Source: Anaeromicropila herbilytica | GTDB taxonomy: Bacteria; Bacillota; Clostridia; Lachnospirales; Lachnospiraceae | Direction: 5' to 3' | Assembly (NCBI RefSeq): GCF_016591975.1 | Contig: NZ_AP024169.1 | Span: 4,847,001-4,911,000 of the forward strand | DNA length: 64,000 nt | Shown here: positions 52,197 through 61,175 of the stretch, one piece after another | How the letters are laid out: every line of letters begins with the position of its first letter | Numbering within the stretch: position 1 is the stretch's first letter | Translations under genes and position numbers: made by a program | The notes under the pieces: generated by a model | Told to the model about the DNA's origin: nothing | The model's input: the letters and a program-made list of their open reading frames with translations, nothing else | Databases searched by the model: none

Positions 52197-52376
52197 ATGG
52201 GCATATTAATGATTTTAGTTGGTTTATTTTATATTTTTTTACCAAAAGTAGCTTGGTACATTGAGATTGGTTGGAAAATCAAAGATTCAGAGCCAAGTGA
52301 TGCAAGTCTAAACTTTAATCGAGTTCTTGGAGTGATTCTTTGTATTGTTGGTATATTTTATAGAATCCTACATTAG
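52197..52376 (+). CDS. Small membrane protein (DUF6199-like), 59 residues
   Basis: AAGGGGGAAACC precedes the ATG at 52197. Two hydrophobic segments (MGILMILVGLFYIF and VILCIVGIFYRIL) flank a conserved-looking middle, GWKIKDSEPSDASLNFNRV. The pattern WK-KD-EPSD-A is what I recall for DUF6199, a small family without known function. It points away from nifH and lies between nifH and modC. A short hairpin TCCTA/TAGGA with a T-run overlaps its stop codon and probably terminates it. Confidence 0.7.
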   Translation: MGILMILVGLFYIFLPKVAWYIEIGWKIKDSEPSDASLNFNRVLGVILCIVGIFYRILH

Positions 52377-52400
52377 GAGCTTTTTTTATCTAGCCTGGCA

Positions 52401-52450
52401 AGTTGCCTAGACTACCTACCAAACAGGTCATATGTCGGGCAACTCATATT
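52401..52450. repeat. Repeat D, copy 2
   Basis: AGTTGCC and GGCAACT bracket the same ~37 bases as in copy 1 (ACTACCTACCAAACAGGTCA). It directly abuts the stop codon of modC. Confidence 0.6.
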
Positions 52451-53567
52451 ATTCATATAAAAACATAAGCGATTCCTCGGATATATGTAGCATACTCGGT
52501 ACTTTTTCATGCAAGTTCTCCCTCCAATAAGTTTTACTTATCTTCCACATTAATGTTTTTTCACCTGCTAAGCTTACTATGATTGTATTCTCAAAAGGAC
52601 CTTCTAATTGTTTCACCTGTTTACATGCATATGAATTCTTTTCGCCTATACTGCCAATTCTTATATCATGAGCTCTTATTCCTACGTGTGTACAACCTAT
52701 ACCCACTTCTCGATGTGTATTTATCATTACTCCCCAATCTAATGCCAGATAGGAATGCTCTTCCACTTTCTGAATTCTAGATATATTCTTACATCCTGTA
52801 AGCTTAGCAACTGGAACTTTGATTGGATTTAGAAAAAGATCCTTTGTTCCTCCATGAACTAGCACCCTTCCCTGATCTACTACCATCATGTTTTCACAAA
52901 AACGATAGACTTCATCTCTACTATGAGTGACCATAATAATCTCACCTTTATAGAATTCTAAGGCCTCCAATAGTTCTTGTTGTAATTGATCTTTTAAGTA
53001 ATAGTCTAGAGCAGAAAACGGTTCATCCAACATTAATAACTCAGGCTCATACGCTAGAATTCTTGCTAGCGCAACTCTTTGCTGTTGTCCCCCTGATAAT
53101 TGCCACGGATATCTTTTTTTTAATTCTTTTATTCTCAGAAGTTCTAACTGATTATCCACAATCTCACTTTTTTCTTTTTTTCCACAATGTAATCCGCATC
53201 CTATGTTTTCTTCCACAGTCATGTTCGGAAATAGTGCATAACTTTGAAATAGATAACCTATATTTCTTTTTTGAGGCGTTATATTAATCTTCTTTTTAGA
53301 ATCATATAAGATACGATCTCCTAGTACAATCTTACCTTCATCTGGACGTTCAATCCCCGCAATACACTTTAGCGTCATACTCTTACCACAACCTGATGCA
53401 CCTAGAATCCCTAGTCTTTCATTTGATCTATTTTTATGTAATCTCTCATTCTCCAATTCATTTGCAACACGACTAGGCTGAATGATATCCCCTCTTTCAG
53501 TGGTGCTAAAACATATATCTAGAGTAAAATCTTTAAACTTTTTCTTAATCTCAACAGATAGGCTCAA
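52449..53567 (-). CDS. modC: Molybdate ABC transporter ATP-binding protein
   Basis: 372 residues. Walker A is GASGCGKS, the ABC signature LSGGQQQR, Walker B LLMLDEP, and the switch histidine is in MVTHSRDEV. A C-terminal TOBE-like regulatory domain (about 290-372) follows. It energises molybdate uptake for FeMo cofactor. The start is TTG at 53567, overlapping the modB stop as TTGA, with AGGGGGAAG before it. Between strand 1 and the Walker A motif there is a polar segment of about 25 residues (ERGDIIQPSRVANELENERL) longer than usual. Confidence 0.88.
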   Translation of the reverse strand: MSLSVEIKKKFKDFTLDICFSTTERGDIIQPSRVANELENERLHKNRSNERLGILGASGCGKSMTLKCIAGIERPDEGKIVLGDRILYDSKKKINITPQKRNIGYLFQSYALFPNMTVEENIGCGLHCGKKEKSEIVDNQLELLRIKELKKRYPWQLSGGQQQRVALARILAYEPELLMLDEPFSALDYYLKDQLQQELLEALEFYKGEIIMVTHSRDEVYRFCENMMVVDQGRVLVHGGTKDLFLNPIKVPVAKLTGCKNISRIQKVEEHSYLALDWGVMINTHREVGIGCTHVGIRAHDIRIGSIGEKNSYACKQVKQLEGPFENTIIVSLAGEKTLMWKISKTYWRENLHEKVPSMLHISEESLMFLYE

Positions 53568-54226
53568 TACTTCCCCCTCTTCTTCCTCTCACAGTAATTC
53601 AACGTAAAGATTACAATAAAAGACAAAATAACTATAATTACTACCCACGTATATGCTAGTTTCATATTGTATCCTTGAACCGCCATATAGATAGCAACTG
53701 GGATTGTCTGCGTTATTCTTGGTATATTTCCAGCTATCATTAATGTTGCTCCGAACTCGCCTAGCGCCCTTGCAAATGCCAATATTCCTCCTGAAAGGAT
53801 ACCTGGCATAGCAAGTGGCAGAAGGATCTTAAAGAAAATTGTACTTTCTGACATTCGTAATGTTCTAGCTGCATATATTAAGTTTTCATCAATTTGTAGA
53901 AAAGCAGCTTTTGCCGATCGGTACATCAAAGGAAATGAAATTACAACTGCAGCAATCACAGTAGCAGACCAAGTAAATACAATCTGTATATGAAATTGTG
54001 ACAAGATTCTACCAATCGGTCCATTTCGGCCAAATAAGAGTAATAAAAAGAAACCTGCTACTGTTGGAGGAAGTACAAGTGGAAGTGTAAAGACTCCATC
54101 TAATATAATTGCATACAATTGCTTTTTGCTATAAGTCCGCCATGCAGCATATGTTCCAACAAGGAATGTAAATAATGTTGCTGTAATAGCTGTTTTTAAT
54201 GATATAACAAGCGGTGTAAAGTCCAT
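53564..54226 (-). CDS. modB: Molybdate ABC transporter permease
   Basis: 220 residues with five or six membrane segments. The EAA motif facing the ATPase reads AARTLRMSESTIFFKILLPLAMPGI, here in two parts (residues about 130-155), then ARALGEFGATLMIAGNIP, typical of ModB. AGGAGGG precedes the ATG. It lies 33 bp after modA and overlaps modC by four bases, so the three genes form one operon. Confidence 0.93.
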   Translation of the reverse strand: MDFTPLVISLKTAITATLFTFLVGTYAAWRTYSKKQLYAIILDGVFTLPLVLPPTVAGFFLLLLFGRNGPIGRILSQFHIQIVFTWSATVIAAVVISFPLMYRSAKAAFLQIDENLIYAARTLRMSESTIFFKILLPLAMPGILSGGILAFARALGEFGATLMIAGNIPRITQTIPVAIYMAVQGYNMKLAYTWVVIIVILSFIVIFTLNYCERKKRGKY

Positions 54227-54259
54227 ATTCTCCCTCCTCTTATCTTCTCATAAAATCAC

Positions 54260-55069
54260 TTATTGCCCATTGATAAATCCATACTTTTCAAAGATTTTCA
54301 TTGCTTCATCTGTTTTCAGATAATCTAAAAATGCTTTAGCCGCTTCTACTTCTTTCGAAGCTCTTACTACTCCAATAGGATATATTACATCATCATGACT
54401 TCCTTCTGGTGCCTCGGCTACCACCTTTACCTCTTTTGAAGACTGCGCATCTGTCTGATATACAACCCCAGCATCCGCATTTCCCGTACGTACCCAAGCT
54501 AACACCTCTGTCACATCTTTACCGTAGGTTGCTTGTTTTTGCACTTTTTCTAGAAGATCTAGGCTTTTAAAAACCTGTTCCGCATATTGACCTGCTGGCA
54601 CACTGGCTGGGTCACCAAGCGCTATCACTTTGGCCTTTAATATATCATCAAAACTAGTAATGCCCAATGTACTATCCTTCGGTACAATTAGCACTACCTT
54701 ATTTTTAAGAAGAATACTTATTGTATTATCAACCATTAGTTCTTCTCCTTTTAGTGTTGCCATTTGTTTCTCTGCTGCTGAAATAAATACATCCGCTGGC
54801 GCACCCTGTTCTATTTGTTGCTGTAATGCGCCTGAACTTCCAAAATTAAAGTTAAGTGTTACCTTTTTATTAGCTGCTTCATAAAGTGTTTTAATCTCCT
54901 CCATTGCATTTTGTAAGCTTGCCGCTGCCGAGATAATGAGCTCTGTTTTCTGATTACTACCTTTTTCATTTGTTGCACTAGCTTCCTTTGTAGAAATGTC
55001 TTTTTTGCATCCTGAAAATGCTAAAACACACAAACACGCAATTAATACTAACTTAATTCCTTTCTTCAT
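54260..55069 (-). CDS. modA: Molybdate-binding lipoprotein
   Basis: 269 residues. A lipoprotein signal peptide ends LAFSGC (lipid on Cys20). The binding-protein fold begins ELIISAAASLQNAMEEIK, followed by NFGSSGALQQQIEQGAPADV, both molybdate-contact regions in ModA. The rest (GDPASVPAGQYAEQ and VLAWVRTGNADAGVVYQTDA) is typical. It captures molybdate outside the cell for ModBC. AAAGGGG precedes the ATG. A 20-bp perfect palindrome lies 33 bp upstream. Confidence 0.93.
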   Translation of the reverse strand: MKKGIKLVLIACLCVLAFSGCKKDISTKEASATNEKGSNQKTELIISAAASLQNAMEEIKTLYEAANKKVTLNFNFGSSGALQQQIEQGAPADVFISAAEKQMATLKGEELMVDNTISILLKNKVVLIVPKDSTLGITSFDDILKAKVIALGDPASVPAGQYAEQVFKSLDLLEKVQKQATYGKDVTEVLAWVRTGNADAGVVYQTDAQSSKEVKVVAEAPEGSHDDVIYPIGVVRASKEVEAAKAFLDYLKTDEAMKIFEKYGFINGQ

Positions 55070-55101
55070 ATTCTCTACCCCTTTCCTTATTTATAACTTT
55101 T

Positions 55102-55121
55102 CTGTATTCTATAGAATACAG
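55102..55121. promoter_or_regulatory. Perfect 20-bp palindrome before modA, candidate operator
   Basis: CTGTATTCTATAGAATACAG is a complete palindrome with no spacer, 33 bp before the modA start. It does not match the ModE consensus I know. The gap 55070-55549 holds this site and the MCP terminator; no gene there is convincing. Confidence 0.5.
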
Positions 55122-55460
55122 TTGAATGCTATTTCTTATATAGCGTTGTTATGTTCCTAAGACACAATATCTATAAATTAAAAAATGCCTTAGATTATGA
55201 AAATCTAAGACATCTTTGTCATGAACGAAAAGACCTAATTATTGGATTATTATTTTTTAATAACTATAAATATAAATTATATAATTTATATATTGAAAAG
55301 TTAAGCTCAAATACGTGTTTCTTTGAAGTATATTCATTCTTTTTTTGATTAATACTGTGTATTTTACTACTACAGTAAGTTTCTGTCAATCGTATTTTAT
55401 AATTATACATTACTTTATAATATATATACGTTCCGACATGCTGTAATACTTAGAATTTGA

Positions 55461-55495
55461 AAAAGCTACTTGAGATTAACTCACAAGTAGCTTTT
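55461..55495 (-). terminator. Terminator of the chemotaxis receptor gene
   Basis: AAAAGCTACTTG and CAAGTAGCTTTT with further inner pairs. Confidence 0.75.
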
Positions 55496-55549
55496 CATAT
55501 ATCCATATTTAATTATTAAACAGATTGTTTTACTTGTATGCTTACAATC

Positions 55550-57007
55550 CTATTGAAATTCTTCAAACTCTTTACATAATTCATAAATAGCATGAACTTG
55601 TTCTCCAGCCTGGTTAACAGCTTCTAAATTATTTGTTGATACACTTGTTATCTCTTCTGCACTTGCTGTGATTTCTTCTATGTTACTTGAGAATTCCTCT
55701 GTGCTCTCTACAATTACAGTATTGGCAGCCGCTAATTCACTAGCCATATTGCTTGACTTAATTACGCTCTTTTCTAGTTTCTCAACTAATTTATCCATTC
55801 TTTCAAAGATACGATTTACATTCTGAATTCCGTGTGTTTGCTCTTCTACATGGATAATTGCAGTTTCAATATTTGCACCTGCAGTACTAGCATCTTCTGA
55901 TAATGCAGATATTAATCGGTTAATTTCACTTGCAGATTCTTTTGTTCTGGAAGCTAATTGACCAATTTCATCTGCAACTACGCTGAATCCTTTACCAGCT
56001 TCACCAGCTCTAGCAGCTTCAATACTCGCATTTAAAGCTAACATATTTGTTTGATTAGAGATTGCACTAATCATATCTACAATCTTAATAACTTCATTCA
56101 TTCTCTCTTGTAATGCTTCCATTGACTGACCAACTTCGATATTCTTCTCATTCAATTCTGTCGAACTAGTCAATACTTTCTTAATCTCTGTAATACCATC
56201 GTCTGCTACTTCTTTCGACTTAATTGCTACATCCTTCACATCTTCTGAATAACTTGTCATGCTCTCAATAGATGCTTGAATCTCTTGAGTTTGAGCCGTT
56301 TGATTCTGAACACGCTCAGCAGTATATGTAATTGCAGTCGTAATATTCTCTATGGAAGCTGTAATATCAGAAGAACTTTCTCCTATTCCTCTAGATATGC
56401 TCTCAAGATCACCTAATTTCTCTGTGATTGTATTTGCTAGGCGTATTACAGAATCCGCAATATGTTTTTGCTTTTTCTCATGTTCTGAGATACGATTCAT
56501 ATCTTGCTTATTAAAATAATTTGATGCTTTTGATACCCATATTAGTATAATCATTGTACTAATCAGTGTAAATACGCGGTATATTTCTGAACCAAATTCA
56601 ATGTGACCCTGCATCATTAAGACAATCATATGGGACATATTAATCAGCAATCCAACTACACCAGTAATTACTGAAGTCTTTACATTTGCAAATATAGATA
56701 ATGCAATATATAAAGGGATGATGATTGCCCAAGTACTACTATTCCCTTTTCCAAAGTGTAATAGCATTGCATACACGATAAGATAACCAATAGCACCAAT
56801 AATCATAAAGCTTTCACTATCTCGTTTATTCTTAAGATAGATTAGATCTACTACAATAGCAATAATTGATACTCCTAACGGTAGAATGAACATTAGTATA
56901 CTTCTGTCCTCACTGACGAAATAAAAGAAGCTAATAATATTCATACATAGATACATTGCAAGTAGGATAGCGGTATATACCCTATTGTTTTTTTCAATTC
57001 TCGACAT
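55550..57007 (-). CDS. Methyl-accepting chemotaxis protein, multi-span membrane type
   Basis: 485 residues. Five or six membrane segments fill residues about 10-165, with no extracellular sensor loop of useful size. A HAMP-less coiled coil follows and then the signalling domain with the hairpin tip NQTNMLALNASIEAARAGEA and GKGFSVVADEIGQLASRTKE. Such receptors sense membrane or energy-related signals and signal through CheA/CheW. AAGGAG precedes the ATG. Monocistronic with a clear terminator. Confidence 0.92.
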   Translation of the reverse strand: MSRIEKNNRVYTAILLAMYLCMNIISFFYFVSEDRSILMFILPLGVSIIAIVVDLIYLKNKRDSESFMIIGAIGYLIVYAMLLHFGKGNSSTWAIIIPLYIALSIFANVKTSVITGVVGLLINMSHMIVLMMQGHIEFGSEIYRVFTLISTMIILIWVSKASNYFNKQDMNRISEHEKKQKHIADSVIRLANTITEKLGDLESISRGIGESSSDITASIENITTAITYTAERVQNQTAQTQEIQASIESMTSYSEDVKDVAIKSKEVADDGITEIKKVLTSSTELNEKNIEVGQSMEALQERMNEVIKIVDMISAISNQTNMLALNASIEAARAGEAGKGFSVVADEIGQLASRTKESASEINRLISALSEDASTAGANIETAIIHVEEQTHGIQNVNRIFERMDKLVEKLEKSVIKSSNMASELAAANTVIVESTEEFSSNIEEITASAEEITSVSTNNLEAVNQAGEQVHAIYELCKEFEEFQ

Positions 57008-57216
57008 TTTTAATCTCCTTACCTTTTTATTCGGATTAGAGTGTCATACATCCTTTTTATCCAATTTTACGTAATCTCACTTTAATCCAGTTGTATAGTT
57101 ATGGACCCTCTATCAAAATTTACTACTCCTATTGACAGTATACATAAAATTAGACCAAAAGTCCTATTTTTTTTATTAAGAAAGCATTAAAAATTCAAAC
57201 CGCTGTAAGAATATTA

Positions 57217-58161
57217 CTATAATCGCTCAATACTATTTCTAATAATGTCCGCTGAATGTATCAATTGTTCCTTTTCCTCTTCATTTAAATTGAATACCCC
57301 AATATCCTTTATTCCATCTCGATTTAAGATTGCTGGTACTCCTAGATAGATTCCCTCAATTCCATATTCTCCTTCTAGATAAGCACTTACTGCATATAGT
57401 TTATTCTCATTACCTAAGATAGCTGCAACAATACCAGTCACTGCTCCAGCGATTCCGTATTGCGTATTTCCTTTTGATTTCAGCACATAATAACCTGCCC
57501 TTTTGGTTTGCTGCACAATTGAATCTATATCAACTTCTTGAAGCATATCTCTATTATCTGATAGTATTTCTAAAAAGTTTTTGCCTCCAGCTCTTACATG
57601 ACTCCATGGAATCATCATTGTATCTCCGTGTTCTCCAAGTACACAAGCATCAATACTGCTTGGATCCATTCCCATAATCTCACCGATTTTTTGCTTCAAT
57701 CTAGCAGTTTCTAAAATGGTACCTGTACCAATGACACGATTCTTTGGAAGTCCTGAGAGCTCTTTTACCAAATATGCCATGACATCAACTGGGTTAGAAA
57801 CAACTACAAATATACCATCAAAACCACTCTCCATAACTGGTGGTATGATATTTCTAATTATTGTTGCTGTCTTTTCTAGCATCATAAGTCGATTCGTCTC
57901 ACCATCCATTGGGGCAGATGCAGTTATGACTACAATATCAGCATCACCACATTCCTTATAATCACCAACTTTAATACGTACATTTCTATTCTGGAAATCA
58001 ATACTATGCTGTATATCCCATACTTCCCCTTGGGCTTTTTCTTTATTAATATCTACAAGTACAACCTCAGCTGCAATACCTTTTACCACAAGGCTATATG
58101 CAGTCGTTGCACCTACTGCACCTGCTCCAATTATTACTACTTTTGTTATATTACTCTTCAT
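57217..58161 (-). CDS. ldh: L-lactate/2-hydroxyacid dehydrogenase
   Basis: 314 residues of the LDH/MDH family. The NAD site is VVIIGAGAVGATTAYSL, the catalytic histidine His178 (LGEHGDTMM), and the substrate-binding Arg154 (ETARLK). The specificity loop reads ASAPMDGETNRLMML where typical LDH has NQxPGETRLDL, so Gln102 is not obvious. The substrate may be a 2-oxoacid other than pyruvate, as in 2-hydroxyisocaproate dehydrogenases. AGGAGG precedes the ATG. An E-like hairpin lies 65-90 bp upstream. Confidence 0.85.
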   Translation of the reverse strand: MKSNITKVVIIGAGAVGATTAYSLVVKGIAAEVVLVDINKEKAQGEVWDIQHSIDFQNRNVRIKVGDYKECGDADIVVITASAPMDGETNRLMMLEKTATIIRNIIPPVMESGFDGIFVVVSNPVDVMAYLVKELSGLPKNRVIGTGTILETARLKQKIGEIMGMDPSSIDACVLGEHGDTMMIPWSHVRAGGKNFLEILSDNRDMLQEVDIDSIVQQTKRAGYYVLKSKGNTQYGIAGAVTGIVAAILGNENKLYAVSAYLEGEYGIEGIYLGVPAILNRDGIKDIGVFNLNEEEKEQLIHSADIIRNSIERL

Positions 58162-58223
58162 ATTATATCCTCCTACTAGATTCGCACTAGATTACATACC
58201 TGCAAATTGCTCGCAAGCCTAAA

Positions 58224-58252
58224 TTCGACGCGTGAAATGCTTTTTCATACTA
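58224..58252 (-). repeat. E-like hairpin upstream of ldh
   Basis: On the minus strand AGTATGAAAAAGCATTTCAC is followed by GCGTCGAATTTAG, like a degraded first half of repeat E and in the same orientation to the gene. Confidence 0.4.
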
Positions 58253-58271
58253 ACATACTTTAAAACCATAA

Positions 58272-58311
58272 AGTAAAAGTGGGCAACTCATATTAGTTGC
58301 CCACTTTTACT
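58272..58311. other. Perfect 17-bp stem-loop in the ldh/GT2 gap
   Basis: AGTAAAAGTGGGCAACT and its complement surround a six-base loop CATATT. GGGCAACTCATATT also ends repeat D. The rest of the gap 58162-58746 is AT-rich and shows no gene. Confidence 0.6.
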
Positions 58312-58746
58312 AAATATATCTTTATCCAGTTTGAATTCAATTTATTCCTAACCATGTTAATATCCATTTCTATTTCACTGATTATAGTTTCATTTGCTTA
58401 CATTTAGTATATTTAGAATATAATATTATGTCAATATAAAGTAAGTACCAATAGTTATTATATATCTTTTATGTCTTCCTATCTCTTTCTCATAACGTCT
58501 AGATGATTCAATTACTTTATCTAATGTTGAATAAGCTCTAATTCGCATTGTTATAATAATTACTATATACTCATATTCCAAATTTCCAAACTTATATATT
58601 TATGTTTTCCTTCCTTTCGTAAATTATCTTAAATTCTTTTACATCATATTATCAATTATTTTTATCATTTCATGCAATCTTTAAAGTTCATTTAAGCTTC
58701 ACCATTTAGAATAACAATATAATAAGTTTTAGAAAGGAGCTTTCTT

Positions 58747-59817
58747 ATGGATATTGCAATTATTCCCGCATACGATCCCGATCAAAAGCTAATAGAACTC
58801 ATAAAGGATCTGCATCTAAAAGGAATTCAAAATATAATAGTTATAAATGATGGAAGTAGCACAGATTCTAACATTGTATTTCATCAGATTAGTTCTTCCG
58901 TAACTCTCCTAACTCATGAAGAGAATAAAGGAAAAGGTGCAGCCATTAAAACTGCTCTAAAATATATAATAAATAATATTAATCCACATACTGTTGATGG
59001 CATTGTTATTCTAGATGCCGATGGCCAACATCGCCCAGTGGATGCAATCCGTCTCTTAAATGCAGCACATGAAACTGGCTCTGGACTTGTACTTGGTGTA
59101 AGGTGCTTTGATGAAAAGATTCCTATCAAATCGTTATTTGGAAATACCTTAACCAAATATGTATTCCGTTTATGTAGTGGCAAATGGGTCTCTGATACAC
59201 AAACTGGTCTTAGAGCGTTCTCTATGGATATGGTTCCCGAATTACTAGATGTATCTGGAGAACGTTATGAATATGAAATGAATGTATTATTAACCTTAGC
59301 TAAGAAAAAGATTGCATTCACAGAAGTTCCTATTGCAACCATATATCATGATAGTAACAATTCTTGCTCCCACTTTCGAGCAGTACGTGATTCAGTAAGA
59401 ATATACGGTAATATACTTGCATTCTCAGGTGCATCCTTTTTAAGTTTTTTATTAGACTATATTTTATTCTTCCTATTTGTTCGAATCTTTGATACAGGAT
59501 TGGAGGCAGCCGCTTCATTAGTATACGCTAACGTAAGTGCGAGACTAATTAGTGCAGCTTTTAATTACTATTTAAATAGTACCTTTATATTCAAGCACAA
59601 AGATGACAGGTTAAAATCAATGGTTAGTTACGCCTTCCTTGCTTGCCTAATTTTAGCATTAAATACAATACTTCTTTATGGATTAAATGATTATCTAGGA
59701 TTAGATAAAGCGATTGCGAAATTAATAACAGAGCTCACTTTGTTTGGTGTTAGCTTTGTAGTTCAAAAGTTTTTTATATTTAATAAAAAAAGACATACAA
59801 ATGTTATGATGTTGTAA
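58747..59817 (+). CDS. GT2 glycosyltransferase fused to GtrA-like membrane domain
   Basis: 356 residues. The N-terminal half is a DPM1-type family 2 transferase: IAIIPAYDPDQKLIELIKDL, VINDGSSTDSN, the DxD-type VILDADGQHRP and SDTQTGLRAFSMDM. From about residue 220 four membrane segments form a GtrA/DPMS domain (FSGASFLSFLLDYILFFLFV). It probably loads a sugar on undecaprenyl phosphate and flips it for wall or surface glycan decoration. AAAGGAGC precedes the ATG. It is followed on the same strand by the phosphodiester glycosidase. Confidence 0.9.
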   Translation: MDIAIIPAYDPDQKLIELIKDLHLKGIQNIIVINDGSSTDSNIVFHQISSSVTLLTHEENKGKGAAIKTALKYIINNINPHTVDGIVILDADGQHRPVDAIRLLNAAHETGSGLVLGVRCFDEKIPIKSLFGNTLTKYVFRLCSGKWVSDTQTGLRAFSMDMVPELLDVSGERYEYEMNVLLTLAKKKIAFTEVPIATIYHDSNNSCSHFRAVRDSVRIYGNILAFSGASFLSFLLDYILFFLFVRIFDTGLEAAASLVYANVSARLISAAFNYYLNSTFIFKHKDDRLKSMVSYAFLACLILALNTILLYGLNDYLGLDKAIAKLITELTLFGVSFVVQKFFIFNKKRHTNVMML

Positions 59818-59908
59818 TATAAAAAAATCAAACTTCCCAGTTATTTATTAACTACTTGATAAATTCAGAAGTTAAGCTATCATAATTGAAAGGTAAAAGG
59901 ATATCACT

Positions 59909-60961
59909 ATGAATAAAAAAATAAGATTATTACCAGCGTGGCTTATAATAACAATTGATGTTGTGGTAATTGCAGCATATGTAGGAGGCTTTTATTTATT
60001 TTACTATGTAACGCCACGACAACTTGAAAGTAGTGGAATCAAAACGGCCCAGGAATCTAGCACTTCAATCACCTCTGATGATTCTTCTGAGAATACATCA
60101 GAGTCAACTTCTAAGGATTCTTCGGATAGTTCCTCTAATTCCTCTAACACCACTGGAACAACAACTACTACTACTGCTACTACCGATTGGTCAGAGACAT
60201 TTGCTGATAAGTTCACAGACACTGTCGTAACCACGGATGATTCCTACACTAGCAAAAATATCTCAATCAAAGTCAAAAAATGTACCAAAGGTTCTGGAAG
60301 TAATTTAGTTACTTATTATGTAGCAGATGTCTACCTTGCAAATATTAAATGTCTGCAAAGTGGATTTGCTGATAACACTTATGGTGTCGGATATACACAA
60401 GATGTATTAAGTATGGATTCTGATTTGAATGCTTTACTAGCAATTAACGGTGATTATTACGGAAATGGAAGTAATGGTATTGTCATACGTAACGGTGAAG
60501 TATACCGAGACACTACAAATGGCTCAGACGTATGCGTTCTATACTATGATGGAACAATGAAAACCTATTCCGGAGATGAATTTGACGCCAAACAAGCAAT
60601 CAAGGATGGAGCTTATCAAGCATGGTCCTTTGGTCCTTCGCTATTAGATGATTCTGGCAATGCTAAGACAAGCTTTACTGCAGATGGTCATGTGCAACAG
60701 GCTAATCCAAGAACTGCGATTGGATATTATGAACCTGGACATTATTGCTTCGTAGTCGTTGATGGTCGTCAAAGTGGTTATTCTGTTGGCTTAGACTTAA
60801 CCGACTTCTCTTCGTTATTTAAAGAACTTGGATGTACTGCTGCCTATAACCTAGATGGTGGTAAATCTTCTGAGATGACTTTTAATGATGCTTTTGTCAA
60901 TCAACCTGCAGACGGTGGACGTGAAGTAAGTGATTGTGTTCTAATTAAGGAGGTCGAATAA
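59909..60961 (+). CDS. Membrane-anchored phosphodiester glycosidase (NAGPA domain)
   Basis: 350 residues: one N-terminal membrane segment (about residues 11-32), a Ser/Thr-rich linker (about 47-92) and a NAGPA domain outside the cell. Domain marks are LLAINGDYYGNGSNGIVIRN, NPRTAIGYYEPGHYCFVVVD and AAYNLDGGKSSEMTFND. The family removes phosphodiester-linked sugars, in bacteria from exopolysaccharide or wall polymers. AAAGGATAT precedes the ATG. The next gene begins one base after the stop. Confidence 0.88.
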   Translation: MNKKIRLLPAWLIITIDVVVIAAYVGGFYLFYYVTPRQLESSGIKTAQESSTSITSDDSSENTSESTSKDSSDSSSNSSNTTGTTTTTTATTDWSETFADKFTDTVVTTDDSYTSKNISIKVKKCTKGSGSNLVTYYVADVYLANIKCLQSGFADNTYGVGYTQDVLSMDSDLNALLAINGDYYGNGSNGIVIRNGEVYRDTTNGSDVCVLYYDGTMKTYSGDEFDAKQAIKDGAYQAWSFGPSLLDDSGNAKTSFTADGHVQQANPRTAIGYYEPGHYCFVVVDGRQSGYSVGLDLTDFSSLFKELGCTAAYNLDGGKSSEMTFNDAFVNQPADGGREVSDCVLIKEVE

Positions 60962-60962
60962 T

Positions 60963-61175
60963 ATGAATCTAATTCGAAGCGTTTTACCACATATATTAAT
61001 TATTATATCAGGAATATTTATTGTATTTTTGATTCTAGATAGTTATAATCCAACTATGGAATTTGTAAGTAATCCTATCTCAACGAAATTATTCTGGGCA
61101 TTTTGTATATTATCCATTATTAACGGGGTACTGACCATCGTATCAAATCGAAGCAAATGGAGAAATAAAGAATAA
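60963..61175 (+). CDS. Small membrane protein, 70 residues
   Basis: Two membrane segments (about residues 9-26 and 45-60) and a basic tail (NRSKWRNKE). AAGGAGG lies in the last codons of the preceding gene and its stop overlaps the ATG of the alarmone synthetase by one base, so it is tightly embedded between them. The family is unknown to me. Its position suggests it links the surface-glycan genes or the synthetase to the membrane. Confidence 0.75.
   Translation: MNLIRSVLPHILIIISGIFIVFLILDSYNPTMEFVSNPISTKLFWAFCILSIINGVLTIVSNRSKWRNKE

Noticed and set aside
55151..55348. 65-residue plus-strand frame upstream of modA
   Set aside because: No ribosome-binding site; low-complexity Tyr/Leu/Phe content; lies in the modA upstream region.
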